A DNA stretch of 64,000 bases from Vibrio scophthalmi LMG 19158 (lineage in GTDB: Bacteria > Pseudomonadota > Gammaproteobacteria > Enterobacterales > Vibrionaceae), in contig NZ_AFWE01000051.1 of the NCBI RefSeq assembly GCF_000222585.1, positions 28,635-92,634 on the forward strand. Direction: 5' to 3'. Position numbers and translations under genes: made by a program. Below are positions 1 to 9,603 of this stretch, piece after piece. The number at the start of each line of letters is the position of its first letter. The stretch's first letter is position 1. The notes below the pieces were generated by a model. That model worked only from the letters and a program-made list of their open reading frames with translations, ran no database searches and was not told the DNA's origin.

Positions 1-375
1 GCATTTGCTCTCGTGGATCTGAGTTACACTCAAACTCGTCTTACGGTCATCGAAGGAGAAATTGACGCTATCGTTGTATCTCCTCGTATCGGCTATGATT
101 TTACCAAACACGGTGTTCCTCTTCGATTATGGGCCGGCGCGATGTACCAAGATGTTGAACAGGTGCTAGAAGGTAAAGTTAAAGATATTGATATAGGAAT
201 CCCAGACGGCCTCGTGCCTGATGATGCTAGCTTCCGTGTAGAACAAAGCTTAGTCACCAAGTGGAATCCGCTGCTTGGGATGCAATATCAAGTGACAGAC
301 AGTTGGTACTTGCTCGGTGAAGTGGGTTTAGGCGATCGTAAAAGTGCCTTCCTCTCGATCGACCATCGTTTCTAA
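1..375 (+). CDS. Outer-membrane protein, C-terminal part (gene cut by window edge)
   Basis: The reading frame is open from base 1, so only the last 124 codons are present. The protein shows alternating polar and hydrophobic stretches typical of beta strands (for example around 'SPRIGYDF', 'LRLWAGAMYQ', 'WYLLGEVGLG') and ends in a terminal Phe after 'SIDHRF'. A C-terminal aromatic residue is the usual outer-membrane insertion signal of beta-barrels. The internal GTG at base 13 is not taken as the start, because the frame continues upstream without a stop. The exact family cannot be told from this fragment. The gene ends just before a strong bidirectional terminator. Confidence 0.7.
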   Translation, partial: AFALVDLSYTQTRLTVIEGEIDAIVVSPRIGYDFTKHGVPLRLWAGAMYQDVEQVLEGKVKDIDIGIPDGLVPDDASFRVEQSLVTKWNPLLGMQYQVTDSWYLLGEVGLGDRKSAFLSIDHRF

Positions 376-402
376 TCAATAAACATCGTAGAAATTGAAT
401 TT

Positions 403-438
403 AAAAAGCCGCTTAAATTAATCGTTAAGCGGCTTTTT
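403..438. terminator. Bidirectional rho-independent terminator
   Basis: A perfect stem AAAAAGCCGCTTA / TAAGCGGCTTTTT with a short loop lies between two convergent genes. It has A and T runs on both sides, so it can stop transcription from either strand. Confidence 0.9.
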
Positions 439-441
439 CGT

Positions 442-3400
442 TTATATCATCGGATTTGGTCCTACCTCAGCGAGGGTTTTCATCGCGAGTTTTTCCATCA
501 TATGTAGATAGAATCGGCGTAATAAGCCATGTTTGCAATGTACGATAAGAACGCGGCATAGTTCCCCTTCGGTTGAGTAGCCAAACAGCACCTGCACGCC
601 TTTTTGATTGAGATGTAAACCAATCACATTCTCGGCCTGAAAAGGATCCGGTTGGAACACCGCAGCTGGCGTCGCCTTGGTTAGCAACTTTTTCCATAAT
701 TTGGGTTGAGCGAGTGCTTTCTCAACGGCAGCCGTGGTTCCTAATAATAAATGTTTGCCCTTTAAACGTGTTTCAATGGATGGAACGAGTTGGTTCACAG
801 CTGGGTACCAATGTTGAGCCGCATCATGGCTAAGTTCAATCTCACATAAGGCCAATCTTTTATTTTGGCGATAGCAATAGACTTGAGCAATATTGGTCGT
901 AAGTCGATTACTTAAGTTTAAGGCACTATTAACGCGACACGGTGCGACAATCGCCAAGCCTTCTCTATTGAGATTTACACTACCGATTGATTGCTTATCT
1001 AATTGGTTGGATTGGTAAAGATCAATGACCGGTTTAACACGTATTGGGCGGCTTTCCATTATGTGAAATGTTTTTGTCACAATAAGGTTTTCGGCATCAT
1101 CAAAGATATCAAAACGATAAACTCCCGGGATACATAAACTTTTATGTGACATGGTCCAGCCAATAAAGGCACTGCAATCGACTTCAATACTGCTTTGCCA
1201 TTCCGAGACATAGCCTTGCTGTTGGGCAATATAAGGATGGTGTAGGCGTATTGTTAATGCGACTTGTTGTGGGTACTCCTCTTCACCATCTTCATTCGAA
1301 AAATACTCTAAACGAACACCAAAGGTTCGGTTGAGCTCTATTTCAACTAAATGACTTTGCTGGCGATGCTCAAGTTGCGCTATTGTCTTGAATTCGCTCT
1401 GCTCAATCTCCTCTTGTTGAGTGCCTTCAACCTCGTCACCTTCATGGCCGTCAACATAGATACCGTAATCCATAATTTCAATGCCAGGATTGGATTTAGG
1501 TGCATATCGACCGAGTTGAATCTCTGCGATGAGATCGCGAATATGGCGTGAACGATGATCGTGATAGTAGTTGATGATCGGTTCAAATTTGCCCTGTTGT
1601 GCCAACTTGACTAACGTTGCTTCTAAATCTTCCAGCGTGAGCTGATTTAGATGCTCAATAATATCGTCTTGTTGGGCGAAGTGTTTCAGAGCCATTCCCC
1701 ACTCTTCGGCAACGATTTTCTTCAATAAGTGACTTTTGCTAGCACCCAGTTGCAACATTTTTTCGCATAACCACAGTGCGTTGTTTTCTTGGTTGTCGTC
1801 TTCTCTTTGATTATAGAGCTCGCTAAGCTCTAGCATCGGCGTATGAGCGAATAAACTCATAATATTGGCTTGTCGCTCCGGTTGGATAAACCAGAATAGA
1901 GTCGCTAATTCAGCCTCACCATACTCACCTTTTAAAGTGGATACGTGTTCAGTTTGCAAAACGGAGGTCAACTGAGAAATTTCGGTTTCATCGGCTAGGC
2001 GATCTAAGTGCAGATAGTGGTTGAACAACTCAAAATGTTGCTGTTGTTCTAGAGTGAGTTCGTGAGCTTGTGAATTATGACGTGTGATGTAGCGTTTAAA
2101 TTGCGCCAAAATCACCGTGATGATTTCTTGGTCAAAATAATGGAGGGTGAGCTGCGGAGCATATTTTTTCAGCTCGAGCATAAAGGTTTGTTTATGACGT
2201 GGCAGTATCAGAGCTAAAGCTTGCTCAATGGCGCCATTTTGTTCTTCAGCTTGGGCAATATAGCCATCAAAGAGTGAAGCGAGCAGCGCTTGCTTATCCT
2301 CCCAGTATGAAAGGTCGTCGATGCGTCTTTCTATTATGATAGCTTGCTGAGTGACAGGTGATAGAACCTCAAGGCGAGAGGCTAAATGCTCATATTGAAC
2401 TTGAGTTTCTAATGCTTCGTCGACATAGAATTTGGACAACAGGTACGCGGTTTTTAATGGCGCGATGAGCAACCAAAGATCGAGGAATCTACGACTGAAT
2501 ACATCGGTTGAATTTGGGGTTGTTGCCGCCAAATAACGCGCATAAACATCGGCACAGACCAGTAATTTCTGCCCACTTTTGTGGAAGTGGGAGATAAATA
2601 AGTAGTAGGGCTGCACAGGGTTGACTTGATATTTGAAACTGTCGCATCGCTGATAAGCGGCAAGACTGGTGGTGGCAAGTTGTTGATCCTGATGTGTGCC
2701 ATCAAGGTAGCCAACGATGGCAGTACGTTGCTGCTGGTAGCTCGCTTTCTGCTCATCGGTTAACTCATCGCCGTATCCCTGATGCTCATCGTAATGACTA
2801 TAATGATCAATGGCTGCAAGAGCGGCGACAGGTAAGTGGGCGGATAAAAACGCGGATACTTGCTGAGTAAGCTGATCACAGAGACCTTGTTCTAGATCGA
2901 AATTGAGGATGACAGCACAAGCGGTCAACTGCACTTCAAGATGATAATGATCAACAAAGTCCGCCTGCATGATAAGTTCAAATACTTGGTCACGATGATC
3001 AGCAATTAAACGATAAACCGCGATCGCGTCACTATGGTCGACACTGCCGCTGTAGCTGGAAAAACTTTCCACATAACGGTTAAAAAGAATGCGCCAATCA
3101 CCATTAAAACGAGCGATGAAATCAGCATCGGTAAAGAACTGGTATTCTTCCACCATCTTAGAAACAAAGTCAGGGTGAAAGGGGTGTTTGTCATTCCAAC
3201 GATGAATGACATCTAACATGCGAAATAGCTTGAATCGACCTTCGGCCTCATTCGGTTCGCCACTTTGATTACGCATCGTCCAATCAGCGATCAGGTTATA
3301 GAGAATATGTTCTAATTGGCTGGCTAGGCATTCATAAGGACCAGTGAAATACTGAATGTGGTGATTAATTTTAAAGTTGCCCGTTTTAGCTACCGTTTCT

Positions 3401-4581
3401 ATATCACATGGTGTAATGGTATCGAGCACTTGTGGGTTTTCCCCACTAACGATGTAATGCCATAGCGCTTTACCGTTATCGACGCCTTCACATACGAAGG
3501 CTTTCCACTCTTCTTCACCGGTTCCCCAAGTGTAATAGAGGTCACCGAGTGGTTCTTGTTCAATCACTTTTGGTGCGACGATTGGGCGGCCTAAGTATTG
3601 CTCGATCTCTAGGGTAAGATCGGCTGCAACATCATCCGTTGGACTATCAATAAAGGTTTGGCTTAGTGTTTCTAAATTATTATCGCTGTCGCGATGCCAA
3701 GAGATGGGAGAAACGATAGATAGCATGATCCGTTCGATCGGCTTTTCGCAATATTCGCGTCCATTATTATTGGTCTGTAAAAAGTCTTGTTCGACAAAGC
3801 GCTCTTTTAATGCGGCTCTAAAGCGTTCAAATTCTAGTGGGTCTTCGCGGAATATTTGCAGCAACGAGGCAGAATGTTCACCTAGTGCGTGTTTTTGCTC
3901 GTCGTATGCAGTGTATTTCAAGTTGAACATTTGGGCTTGAGCGTTGGCATTATCACAGTAGCAAAAGGCTTTGAGAGTATGCTCGTTGTAGCCTAAATGG
4001 CTTGCGACAACACCAAGTACTTCTTCTCCGTATGGAGCATGCTCTGTGTCCCAGTTAGGTACGACGTAACCTGCTAATAAATACGTGAGTCGAGGGTAAT
4101 GCATCGCAATCATCAACAGAGCCTGAAGGCCGAAGACTTCCGTATCTGAAATCCACATATTGGAGGAGTTATTGATACGACGTGAGGTTTGACACATCAC
4201 TTTAGCTGTCGCCTCAATATCTGCCTCAAGTTGAGGATGTTGGCAAGCGAAGAGGAAAAAAACACTCTCCATCGGTAAGTAGCTTCGAGCTAGTGATAGC
4301 TCAGGTTGAATATCTTTATCGTCATGACCAGCATAGCGCATCAATAACGTGACTAGCGGTTTATCGAATAGCTCACCTAATACATCGCTACTGCCTGTTT
4401 CTAAGCAAAAACGAATACGACAATAAAAATCGCCAAAGGCCTCTTCCTGTTCGAGCAAATGGCGGTAGACGGTGAGGCCAGCTCGCAGTGAATCAATCGA
4501 TTGGGGGTTAAAAGTCACCGTGAAAGGGGAGGCGGTGATTGCTGTTGGAGTTTCAAGTTCAGAAGCGTCAGAGACAGACAT
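442..4581 (-). CDS. Very large protein of unknown function (1379 aa)
   Basis: An uninterrupted 1379-codon frame with no signal peptide and no clear membrane segment, so probably cytoplasmic. No family was recognised. The sequence is rich in Leu, Gln, Glu and His, and most of it looks alpha-helical. Residues from roughly 1090 to 1220 look more beta-rich ('GVRLEYFSNEDGEEEYPQQV', 'VYRFDIFDDAENLIVTKTF') and could be a separate domain. An acidic stretch (around 'DGHEGDEVEGTQQEEIEQSE') separates the two parts. The ATG at 4581 has only a weak ribosome binding site. It is monocistronic: it ends at the shared terminator and its upstream neighbour arfB is 120 bases away. The length and intact frame argue for a conserved real gene, but no function is proposed. 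Confidence 0.8.
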   Translation of the reverse strand: MSVSDASELETPTAITASPFTVTFNPQSIDSLRAGLTVYRHLLEQEEAFGDFYCRIRFCLETGSSDVLGELFDKPLVTLLMRYAGHDDKDIQPELSLARSYLPMESVFFLFACQHPQLEADIEATAKVMCQTSRRINNSSNMWISDTEVFGLQALLMIAMHYPRLTYLLAGYVVPNWDTEHAPYGEEVLGVVASHLGYNEHTLKAFCYCDNANAQAQMFNLKYTAYDEQKHALGEHSASLLQIFREDPLEFERFRAALKERFVEQDFLQTNNNGREYCEKPIERIMLSIVSPISWHRDSDNNLETLSQTFIDSPTDDVAADLTLEIEQYLGRPIVAPKVIEQEPLGDLYYTWGTGEEEWKAFVCEGVDNGKALWHYIVSGENPQVLDTITPCDIETVAKTGNFKINHHIQYFTGPYECLASQLEHILYNLIADWTMRNQSGEPNEAEGRFKLFRMLDVIHRWNDKHPFHPDFVSKMVEEYQFFTDADFIARFNGDWRILFNRYVESFSSYSGSVDHSDAIAVYRLIADHRDQVFELIMQADFVDHYHLEVQLTACAVILNFDLEQGLCDQLTQQVSAFLSAHLPVAALAAIDHYSHYDEHQGYGDELTDEQKASYQQQRTAIVGYLDGTHQDQQLATTSLAAYQRCDSFKYQVNPVQPYYLFISHFHKSGQKLLVCADVYARYLAATTPNSTDVFSRRFLDLWLLIAPLKTAYLLSKFYVDEALETQVQYEHLASRLEVLSPVTQQAIIIERRIDDLSYWEDKQALLASLFDGYIAQAEEQNGAIEQALALILPRHKQTFMLELKKYAPQLTLHYFDQEIITVILAQFKRYITRHNSQAHELTLEQQQHFELFNHYLHLDRLADETEISQLTSVLQTEHVSTLKGEYGEAELATLFWFIQPERQANIMSLFAHTPMLELSELYNQREDDNQENNALWLCEKMLQLGASKSHLLKKIVAEEWGMALKHFAQQDDIIEHLNQLTLEDLEATLVKLAQQGKFEPIINYYHDHRSRHIRDLIAEIQLGRYAPKSNPGIEIMDYGIYVDGHEGDEVEGTQQEEIEQSEFKTIAQLEHRQQSHLVEIELNRTFGVRLEYFSNEDGEEEYPQQVALTIRLHHPYIAQQQGYVSEWQSSIEVDCSAFIGWTMSHKSLCIPGVYRFDIFDDAENLIVTKTFHIMESRPIRVKPVIDLYQSNQLDKQSIGSVNLNREGLAIVAPCRVNSALNLSNRLTTNIAQVYCYRQNKRLALCEIELSHDAAQHWYPAVNQLVPSIETRLKGKHLLLGTTAAVEKALAQPKLWKKLLTKATPAAVFQPDPFQAENVIGLHLNQKGVQVLFGYSTEGELCRVLIVHCKHGLLRRFYLHMMEKLAMKTLAEVGPNPMI

Positions 4582-4701
4582 AGTTAAGCATACTTACGGC
4601 TAATGCATATAGATATTTAGCATAAAACGAGAGATTAACTATGTCATTGAAAATAAATGGTTAAAGCTCATTGTGTGAGCTTAGGCCTAGTGACGGTCGC
4701 C

Positions 4702-5115
4702 TTAATCGCGTAAGCGACCTCGGAGTGATTTGGTTTGGCTTTTAATGCCCTTAGCTTTGAGACGACGCTCTTTTGAACCGCGAGTTGGTTTGGTGGCTCG
4801 ACGATGCTTTTGCACCACCGTCGCTGCGCGGATCAATTCTGCTAATCGGTTAAGCGCGTCTTCTTTATTTTGCTCTTGGGTACGAAATTGCTGAGCCTTA
4901 ATGGTGATCACGCCATCTTTAGAAATGCGTGAATCCTTAAGTGCCAGCAAGCGTTCTTTATAGAAAGCAGGTAAAGAAGAGTGGTTGATATCAAACTGTA
5001 AGTGAATGGCAGAAGATACTTTATTGACGTTTTGACCACCCGCACCTTGGGCGCGGATGGCGGTCATTTGTATTTCCCATGCTTGTAGTGTGACAGTGTT
5101 GGATATTGTTAACAT
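4702..5115 (-). CDS. arfB: Ribosome-rescue peptidyl-tRNA hydrolase ArfB (YaeJ)
   Basis: ArfB enters stalled ribosomes that lack a stop codon and hydrolyses the peptidyl-tRNA. The class I release-factor GGQ motif is visible at residues 26-28 in 'GAGGQNVNKV'. The basic C-terminal tail (rich in Lys and Arg, 'KHRRATKPTRGSKERRLKAK') is the part that in the family lies in the empty mRNA channel. At 137 residues it matches the E. coli protein (about 140). The start has a good GGAG four bases upstream. It is much shorter than release factors RF1/RF2 and lacks their codon-recognition domain, which fixes the assignment. Confidence 0.95.
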   Translation of the reverse strand: MLTISNTVTLQAWEIQMTAIRAQGAGGQNVNKVSSAIHLQFDINHSSLPAFYKERLLALKDSRISKDGVITIKAQQFRTQEQNKEDALNRLAELIRAATVVQKHRRATKPTRGSKERRLKAKGIKSQTKSLRGRLRD

Positions 5116-5183
5116 AATTCTCCGCCGCGAGATGGCGGCGTGGTGGTATGGATATTAAGTGCGAATCTTTCATTCATTGGCGG

Positions 5184-6482
5184 TTACTGTAGCATAGCGG
5201 CGGTTTGATCACCCATAGCAATCAGTTTATCAAGAATTCGTTCACCATCGGCTCGCAGGCCATTGTGTTCATATTCATTGGTGATCCATGCACTAGCATT
5301 ACCCATTTGGGCTAAGGTTTCACGGCTATAGTCCATTTCAACAAACATATCATCCGCGTACACCGCGCAGCTCACTGGCACGGTATTGTTTGCCAGTTGT
5401 TTAGCATCATACAGCGCAGGCCAATCATTTTTTACGGCTAATAATTCTGCCGCGTGTTGCAGTGGTTTGAGATTGGCGTATTGCTCAAACATCCAAGGGA
5501 ATACCATTTCACCAGTAAAGTAGAACGGTTGGCCTTTTTGGTAATTAAATGGGCTCAATTCACTACGTACGCGCTGGGCACTCCAATTTGACGCTTCACC
5601 TTGGCAGTAGATCGATTCATGCAAAATGGCGTAGATGGGATTGGTTTGAAAGCCTTGTTCGGCGAGCATCGCACTAAGAAATTCGTAGCGCAGTTGTGGT
5701 TGGCCATTGATTTCGACAAAGGCATTTTCGAGCTGGTAATAAGTGGCAATGAAACTGTCGCTCATGCCAAAGTTAATGCCAATTTGTTGGAATTGTTCTA
5801 CGGTAAAACGCTGCCCATTAGGCAGGAACTCGTGGTGATCGATCAAATGATTGGCAATCGCTTGGCACATCGCTTGCGCTTGTGGAAATTGACGAAAAAA
5901 GGCTTGGTTCTTATCCATGGTGCGTTTAAATGTCGCGCGGTAAACATCATCTGCCGGGCGTGAAATTGAAGGTACACCGCCCGTAATGTAGCTACGCAAT
6001 AGGCTGTGTGGAAACCGCGAAAGGTACGTCAATGAGCAAAAACCACCAAAGCTTTGACCGAGAATCGCCCACTGTTCGACACCGAATTGTTGACGAATAG
6101 TCTCGGCATCGCGAACGATGTTATCTGCACGAAAATGGCTTAGGTACTCCGCTTGCTGCTCGGGCGTGAACGACGCAAGGGTTTGGTGCGATATTACTGA
6201 GCTATTGCCGGTGCCACGTTGGTCAAGCAGTAACACGCGATAAGTTTGTAATGCACGTTTCAACCAACCGCCGTGGCCATTAGGACGCTGTGCTGGAAAG
6301 CCCGGCCCTCCTTGAAAATAAACCAGCCAAGGTTTATCACTCAACTCATCACCGGCTAAGCGCACTTCACGAGCGAAAAGGGTCAGCTGACCTTGTGCTA
6401 CGTCGTTGTAGTCGAGTGGTACAGTAAAGTAATGCGGTAGGTAGTGAACACCCTGTTGGATAAAAGCTTGTGCATGTAACAT
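5184..6482 (-). CDS. Alpha/beta hydrolase, proline iminopeptidase-like (family S33)
   Basis: Probably removes N-terminal proline or another residue from peptides in the cytoplasm. Visible family marks are the oxyanion-hole motif QGGPG at 57-61 (HGGPG in the family), DQRGTGNS at 87-94, the nucleophile elbow GQSFGG with Ser144, and a C-terminal catalytic His at about 406 in 'EHNGLR'. The Asp of the triad is probably within 'YADDMFVE'. At 432 residues it is of the longer S33 type (Aeromonas/Serratia-like) rather than the 310-residue type. No signal peptide is seen. AGGA lies about ten bases before the ATG. The exact peptide specificity cannot be read from the sequence. Confidence 0.85.
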   Translation of the reverse strand: MLHAQAFIQQGVHYLPHYFTVPLDYNDVAQGQLTLFAREVRLAGDELSDKPWLVYFQGGPGFPAQRPNGHGGWLKRALQTYRVLLLDQRGTGNSSVISHQTLASFTPEQQAEYLSHFRADNIVRDAETIRQQFGVEQWAILGQSFGGFCSLTYLSRFPHSLLRSYITGGVPSISRPADDVYRATFKRTMDKNQAFFRQFPQAQAMCQAIANHLIDHHEFLPNGQRFTVEQFQQIGINFGMSDSFIATYYQLENAFVEINGQPQLRYEFLSAMLAEQGFQTNPIYAILHESIYCQGEASNWSAQRVRSELSPFNYQKGQPFYFTGEMVFPWMFEQYANLKPLQHAAELLAVKNDWPALYDAKQLANNTVPVSCAVYADDMFVEMDYSRETLAQMGNASAWITNEYEHNGLRADGERILDKLIAMGDQTAAMLQ

Positions 6483-6610
6483 TGAAACGATTCCTAATGT
6501 GGCCTTACAGCGGTTCGAGCGTTTATTTTACCATCGACTTGCTGACTTGTTCATCCCTAAGCGAGTTTGGCTTTATAAAGCAAAAGGCGCAGATGAAAGG
6601 GAACTTGATT

Positions 6611-6637
6611 AAAAAGAGCATTCCCTTGGGAATGCTC
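6611..6637 (-). terminator. Terminator of the ankyrin-repeat gene
   Basis: Stem GAGCATTCC / GGAATGCTC followed on the minus strand by a run of five T. It lies 40 bases beyond the stop of the gene at 6678. Confidence 0.85.
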
Positions 6638-6677
6638 AGTGTTGGTCAGATGATGATGGCTTTGTATGCACACAAGA

Positions 6678-8384
6678 TTAGTGGTACATCCGTCTCACGA
6701 TGAAGGCGTCTGTTGGCAGTGAAAGCATCGATTCCTTATCTTCCATATAACGGCGTTCAAACGATGTCATCCGGTAACCGACGGGAGCAACGTCGATAAT
6801 TTGTTTGACCAGTTTTTGCACCTCTGGATCTGAGATTGATACCGCTTGTTCTAGTTGCTTGTGCAGTTGAGGTACCAGTTGTTCGTATCGAGCCATTTTT
6901 AATCTCAATTTACTCTCGGGGTTTCTTGCCATACTCATGGCTGTCGCCCCGTTTTTACTCTCGATATCCAATTGTGCGCCTGCTCGAGTTAGTAGCTTAA
7001 TAATAGAGTATTGTCCCCTTTTACTCGCGGTCATCAGTGCCGTTTCACCCGTCTCTTTGTTTTGCTCATTAACATCAACGCCAATGCTAATTAAATATTT
7101 GACTACCTTTGGCGATTGAAGACTGGCCATCATTAATGGATTGAGGTCGTAACGACTGGAGATATCCAGACTGGCATTGGCCTGTACTAAACGTTCTACT
7201 ATGGCGACGTGATCATCAAAGATTGCTTCTATCAGAGCAGAGTCTCCCCATTTGCCTTTTGCGTTGATGTCGTCAACGCCGGCTTCTAATAGCAGGTTGA
7301 CCACTTCCAACGAACCTCGAGAACTCGCAAATATTAGCGCGGTTCTAGCGTATTCAGGTTCTATTGCATTGACGTCGGCATTGGCCTTGATAAGCAACTG
7401 TGCAATAACAGGATTTCGTTGGATCGCCGCCACCATTAACGGAGTATAACCATAACCGTTAATGGCATTGAGGTTAGCCCCTTCGCTGACGAGCTTATTC
7501 ACGGCTTCGGCGCAGTCGTGATCAATGGCATAAAATAGCGGTTGTTGCTGCTGTTGACTGAAAGTTTGTTGGCATAGCGCCTTATCTTTAGGCAGCACAG
7601 AGTAAGCAGGTGGCTGGTACTGCTCAAGTAAGATCACAATCTCGTCATGACCATTTTCTTTGGCATAATCTAATGGGGATTTACCAAAGTTGTCCCTTAT
7701 ATAAGTTCTTGGATTGGCTTTGAGTAGCTGTTTTACGGTTTCAGTATGGCCTTTATCGCTGGCGAAAATGAGGGCCGTTTGAGCGTTATAGCCATTGGAT
7801 GATTGAATATCGACAGTGGCATTCTCTGCTAGCAGTTTTTCAACCATTGCGGCATTTCCTTCCCAGCTTGCCATCATTAAAGCGGTGAAACCACGCTCGT
7901 CAGCGAGATCGAAGTTTGCCTTGGCTTTAATTAATTCATCGACGATGTCTGCATGGTTGTTTTTGGCTGCGTACATCAGTGCGGTCATTGCGTTATCGTC
8001 GATGAGATCTGGCTTGGCGTTGGCAGCGATTAATTGTTGCGCTGCATGAATGCTGCCATTTTTAGCCGCGGCGATTAAGGCGGTGACCCCTGAGTGGGTG
8101 GCAGCATCAACGTTAGCCTCTGCTTTAATGAGTTGCTCGATGATCAATGATTGATCTTCGATGGCGGCATATATCAGTGGCGTCACGTGCAAATAGTCAG
8201 TCACGTTAGGATCTGCACCCATTTTGAGCATTTCACCGACTCTAATAGAACATTGGTATTCAACGGCGTTAAACAGCCGATCTGGCGCTGTAAAATCAAG
8301 ATTATTGCATGGGTCTTGCTGGGCGTGGGTAGATGTCGATATGCCTGCTGCGATGACCAAGGTCAGCAGTAATTTTTTGCTCAT
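6678..8384 (-). CDS. Exported ankyrin-repeat protein
   Basis: The start is placed at 8384, not at the longer in-frame ATG at 8462. From 8384 the product begins with a clean signal peptide (MSKKLLLTLVIAAGISTSTHA) and has AGGAG upstream; the longer form would bury the signal. The mature protein contains about twelve ankyrin repeats in two blocks (roughly residues 50-260 and 290-500), each with the familiar 'TALMxAA...G...VxxLLxAxAxxx' pattern. A linker with a Gln run ('QQQQQ') separates the blocks. The C-terminus (about 70 residues) is non-repeat. Ankyrin repeats bind proteins, so this is likely a periplasmic or secreted binding protein; the partner is unknown. Transcribed alone, with its own terminator, divergent from fpr. 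Confidence 0.85.
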   Translation of the reverse strand: MSKKLLLTLVIAAGISTSTHAQQDPCNNLDFTAPDRLFNAVEYQCSIRVGEMLKMGADPNVTDYLHVTPLIYAAIEDQSLIIEQLIKAEANVDAATHSGVTALIAAAKNGSIHAAQQLIAANAKPDLIDDNAMTALMYAAKNNHADIVDELIKAKANFDLADERGFTALMMASWEGNAAMVEKLLAENATVDIQSSNGYNAQTALIFASDKGHTETVKQLLKANPRTYIRDNFGKSPLDYAKENGHDEIVILLEQYQPPAYSVLPKDKALCQQTFSQQQQQPLFYAIDHDCAEAVNKLVSEGANLNAINGYGYTPLMVAAIQRNPVIAQLLIKANADVNAIEPEYARTALIFASSRGSLEVVNLLLEAGVDDINAKGKWGDSALIEAIFDDHVAIVERLVQANASLDISSRYDLNPLMMASLQSPKVVKYLISIGVDVNEQNKETGETALMTASKRGQYSIIKLLTRAGAQLDIESKNGATAMSMARNPESKLRLKMARYEQLVPQLHKQLEQAVSISDPEVQKLVKQIIDVAPVGYRMTSFERRYMEDKESMLSLPTDAFIVRRMYH

Positions 8385-8700
8385 GGTGATGCTTATCTCC
8401 TGTGCAATGATAAAAAGAGGGGATGCTTGAAATTTAAAAAGCTCATCATGATCAGAATTCATGACGGTGATCGAATAAGGCTAAATAAAAACAGTGACTT
8501 ATGCAATTGTCTTTGTTGGGAAATTAGCGCTCAACAGGTGATTTATTGTCTCGGATTGGTTGTGTGATCAATGACATCAGCCCTTTGCCAAACCAAGAGA
8601 AGTACTATCGTTCAACAATAAAACACCCGCTTAAAAAATAGCGAATGGTCTATATTTTAAACTGTTAATAACGCTGTTGGTGATGAGACAAGAGGTGAAG
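8385..8700. other. Divergent intergenic region (ankyrin gene / fpr)
   Basis: This 316-base stretch separates two divergently transcribed genes and so must hold both promoters. Apart from the two ribosome binding sites (AGGAG for the minus gene, GAGGTG for fpr) no operator or RNA was recognised. It is AT-rich between 8600 and 8670. Confidence 0.5.
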
Positions 8701-9465
8701 ATGAATGAAATAACAGGCTATTCTCAGGCGATCGTTGCGAAGCGAACCGACTGGACCAAGGAAATATTCAGTCTTCGCTTAAGCGGCGCCAACCTCTCTT
8801 TTAAAGCGGGGCAATTCACCAAATTGGCATTACTCGATGATGAAGGTAATACTATCTCCCGGGCTTACTCGCTGGTTAATGCGCCTCTGACGAGCAGTGA
8901 TATGTTGGAATTTTTGATTATTGCTGATCCTAATGGACAACTGAGTCCGCGCTTACATCAACTAAAAGAAGGGCAAGCAATTTTTGTTGGTCAGAGAGCC
9001 AATGGTGACTTAACGTTTGAGTCGATTCCAAAGCAAAGTGATACGTTATGGTTACTTTCTACTGGAACCGGCATTGGGCCTTTTCTTGCTTTGCTTGATG
9101 ATCTCAATTTTAGGCCAAGTAACCGGCGAATCGTACTGGTTCATGCTGTTCGACATCAATCCGACCTCGTGTACCGTTACCTGATTAATCAGTTAGTTGA
9201 ACAGTATCAAGGACGACTGATTTACCAGCCTATCGTGTCGAGAGAGCAAGTGCCAGAGGCGCTACATGGTCGCATTCCAGCTCTTATTGAGAGTGGTGAA
9301 TTGATGCAAGCAACCGACGCCGAATTTCATGCCGAAGAAAGCTTTGTTATGTTATGTGGCAATCCTGAAATGATCAAAAGTACCATCTCTACCTTAACCG
9401 AGAAGGGGCTTACTAAGCATCGTACAGCTCAAGCAGGTAATATTATCTACGAGCGTTATTGGTGA
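8701..9465 (+). CDS. fpr: Ferredoxin/flavodoxin-NADP+ reductase
   Basis: An FAD enzyme that moves electrons between NADPH and ferredoxin or flavodoxin in the cytoplasm. The flavin-binding motif RAYS is at residues 54-57, the nucleotide-binding motif GTGIGP at 122-127, and the chain ends in an aromatic 'YERYW', as in bacterial FNRs. The start is placed at 8701 because GAGGTG sits just upstream and the 254-residue product then fits the family (about 250); an in-frame upstream ATG at 8677 would add eight unsupported residues. It is a single gene. Oxidative-stress control (SoxR/S) is known in enterics, but no such site was identified here. Confidence 0.93.
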   Translation: MNEITGYSQAIVAKRTDWTKEIFSLRLSGANLSFKAGQFTKLALLDDEGNTISRAYSLVNAPLTSSDMLEFLIIADPNGQLSPRLHQLKEGQAIFVGQRANGDLTFESIPKQSDTLWLLSTGTGIGPFLALLDDLNFRPSNRRIVLVHAVRHQSDLVYRYLINQLVEQYQGRLIYQPIVSREQVPEALHGRIPALIESGELMQATDAEFHAEESFVMLCGNPEMIKSTISTLTEKGLTKHRTAQAGNIIYERYW

Positions 9466-9506
9466 CATCCTACTAATGACGAAACGCAGTGTTTAAGTGA
9501 GTAAGG

Positions 9507-9537
9507 GCGAGCGAGTCATGGTCCGCTCGCTCTTTTG
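9507..9537 (+). terminator. Terminator of fpr
   Basis: Stem GAGCGAG / CTCGCTC followed by TTTTGTTG, about 40 bases after the fpr stop. Confidence 0.75.
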
Positions 9538-9603
9538 TTGTCGGTGATAATACTCGACGAGTACGATCAGTTAGGATGATAAATTGCCGATACCAACAGT
9601 CAT

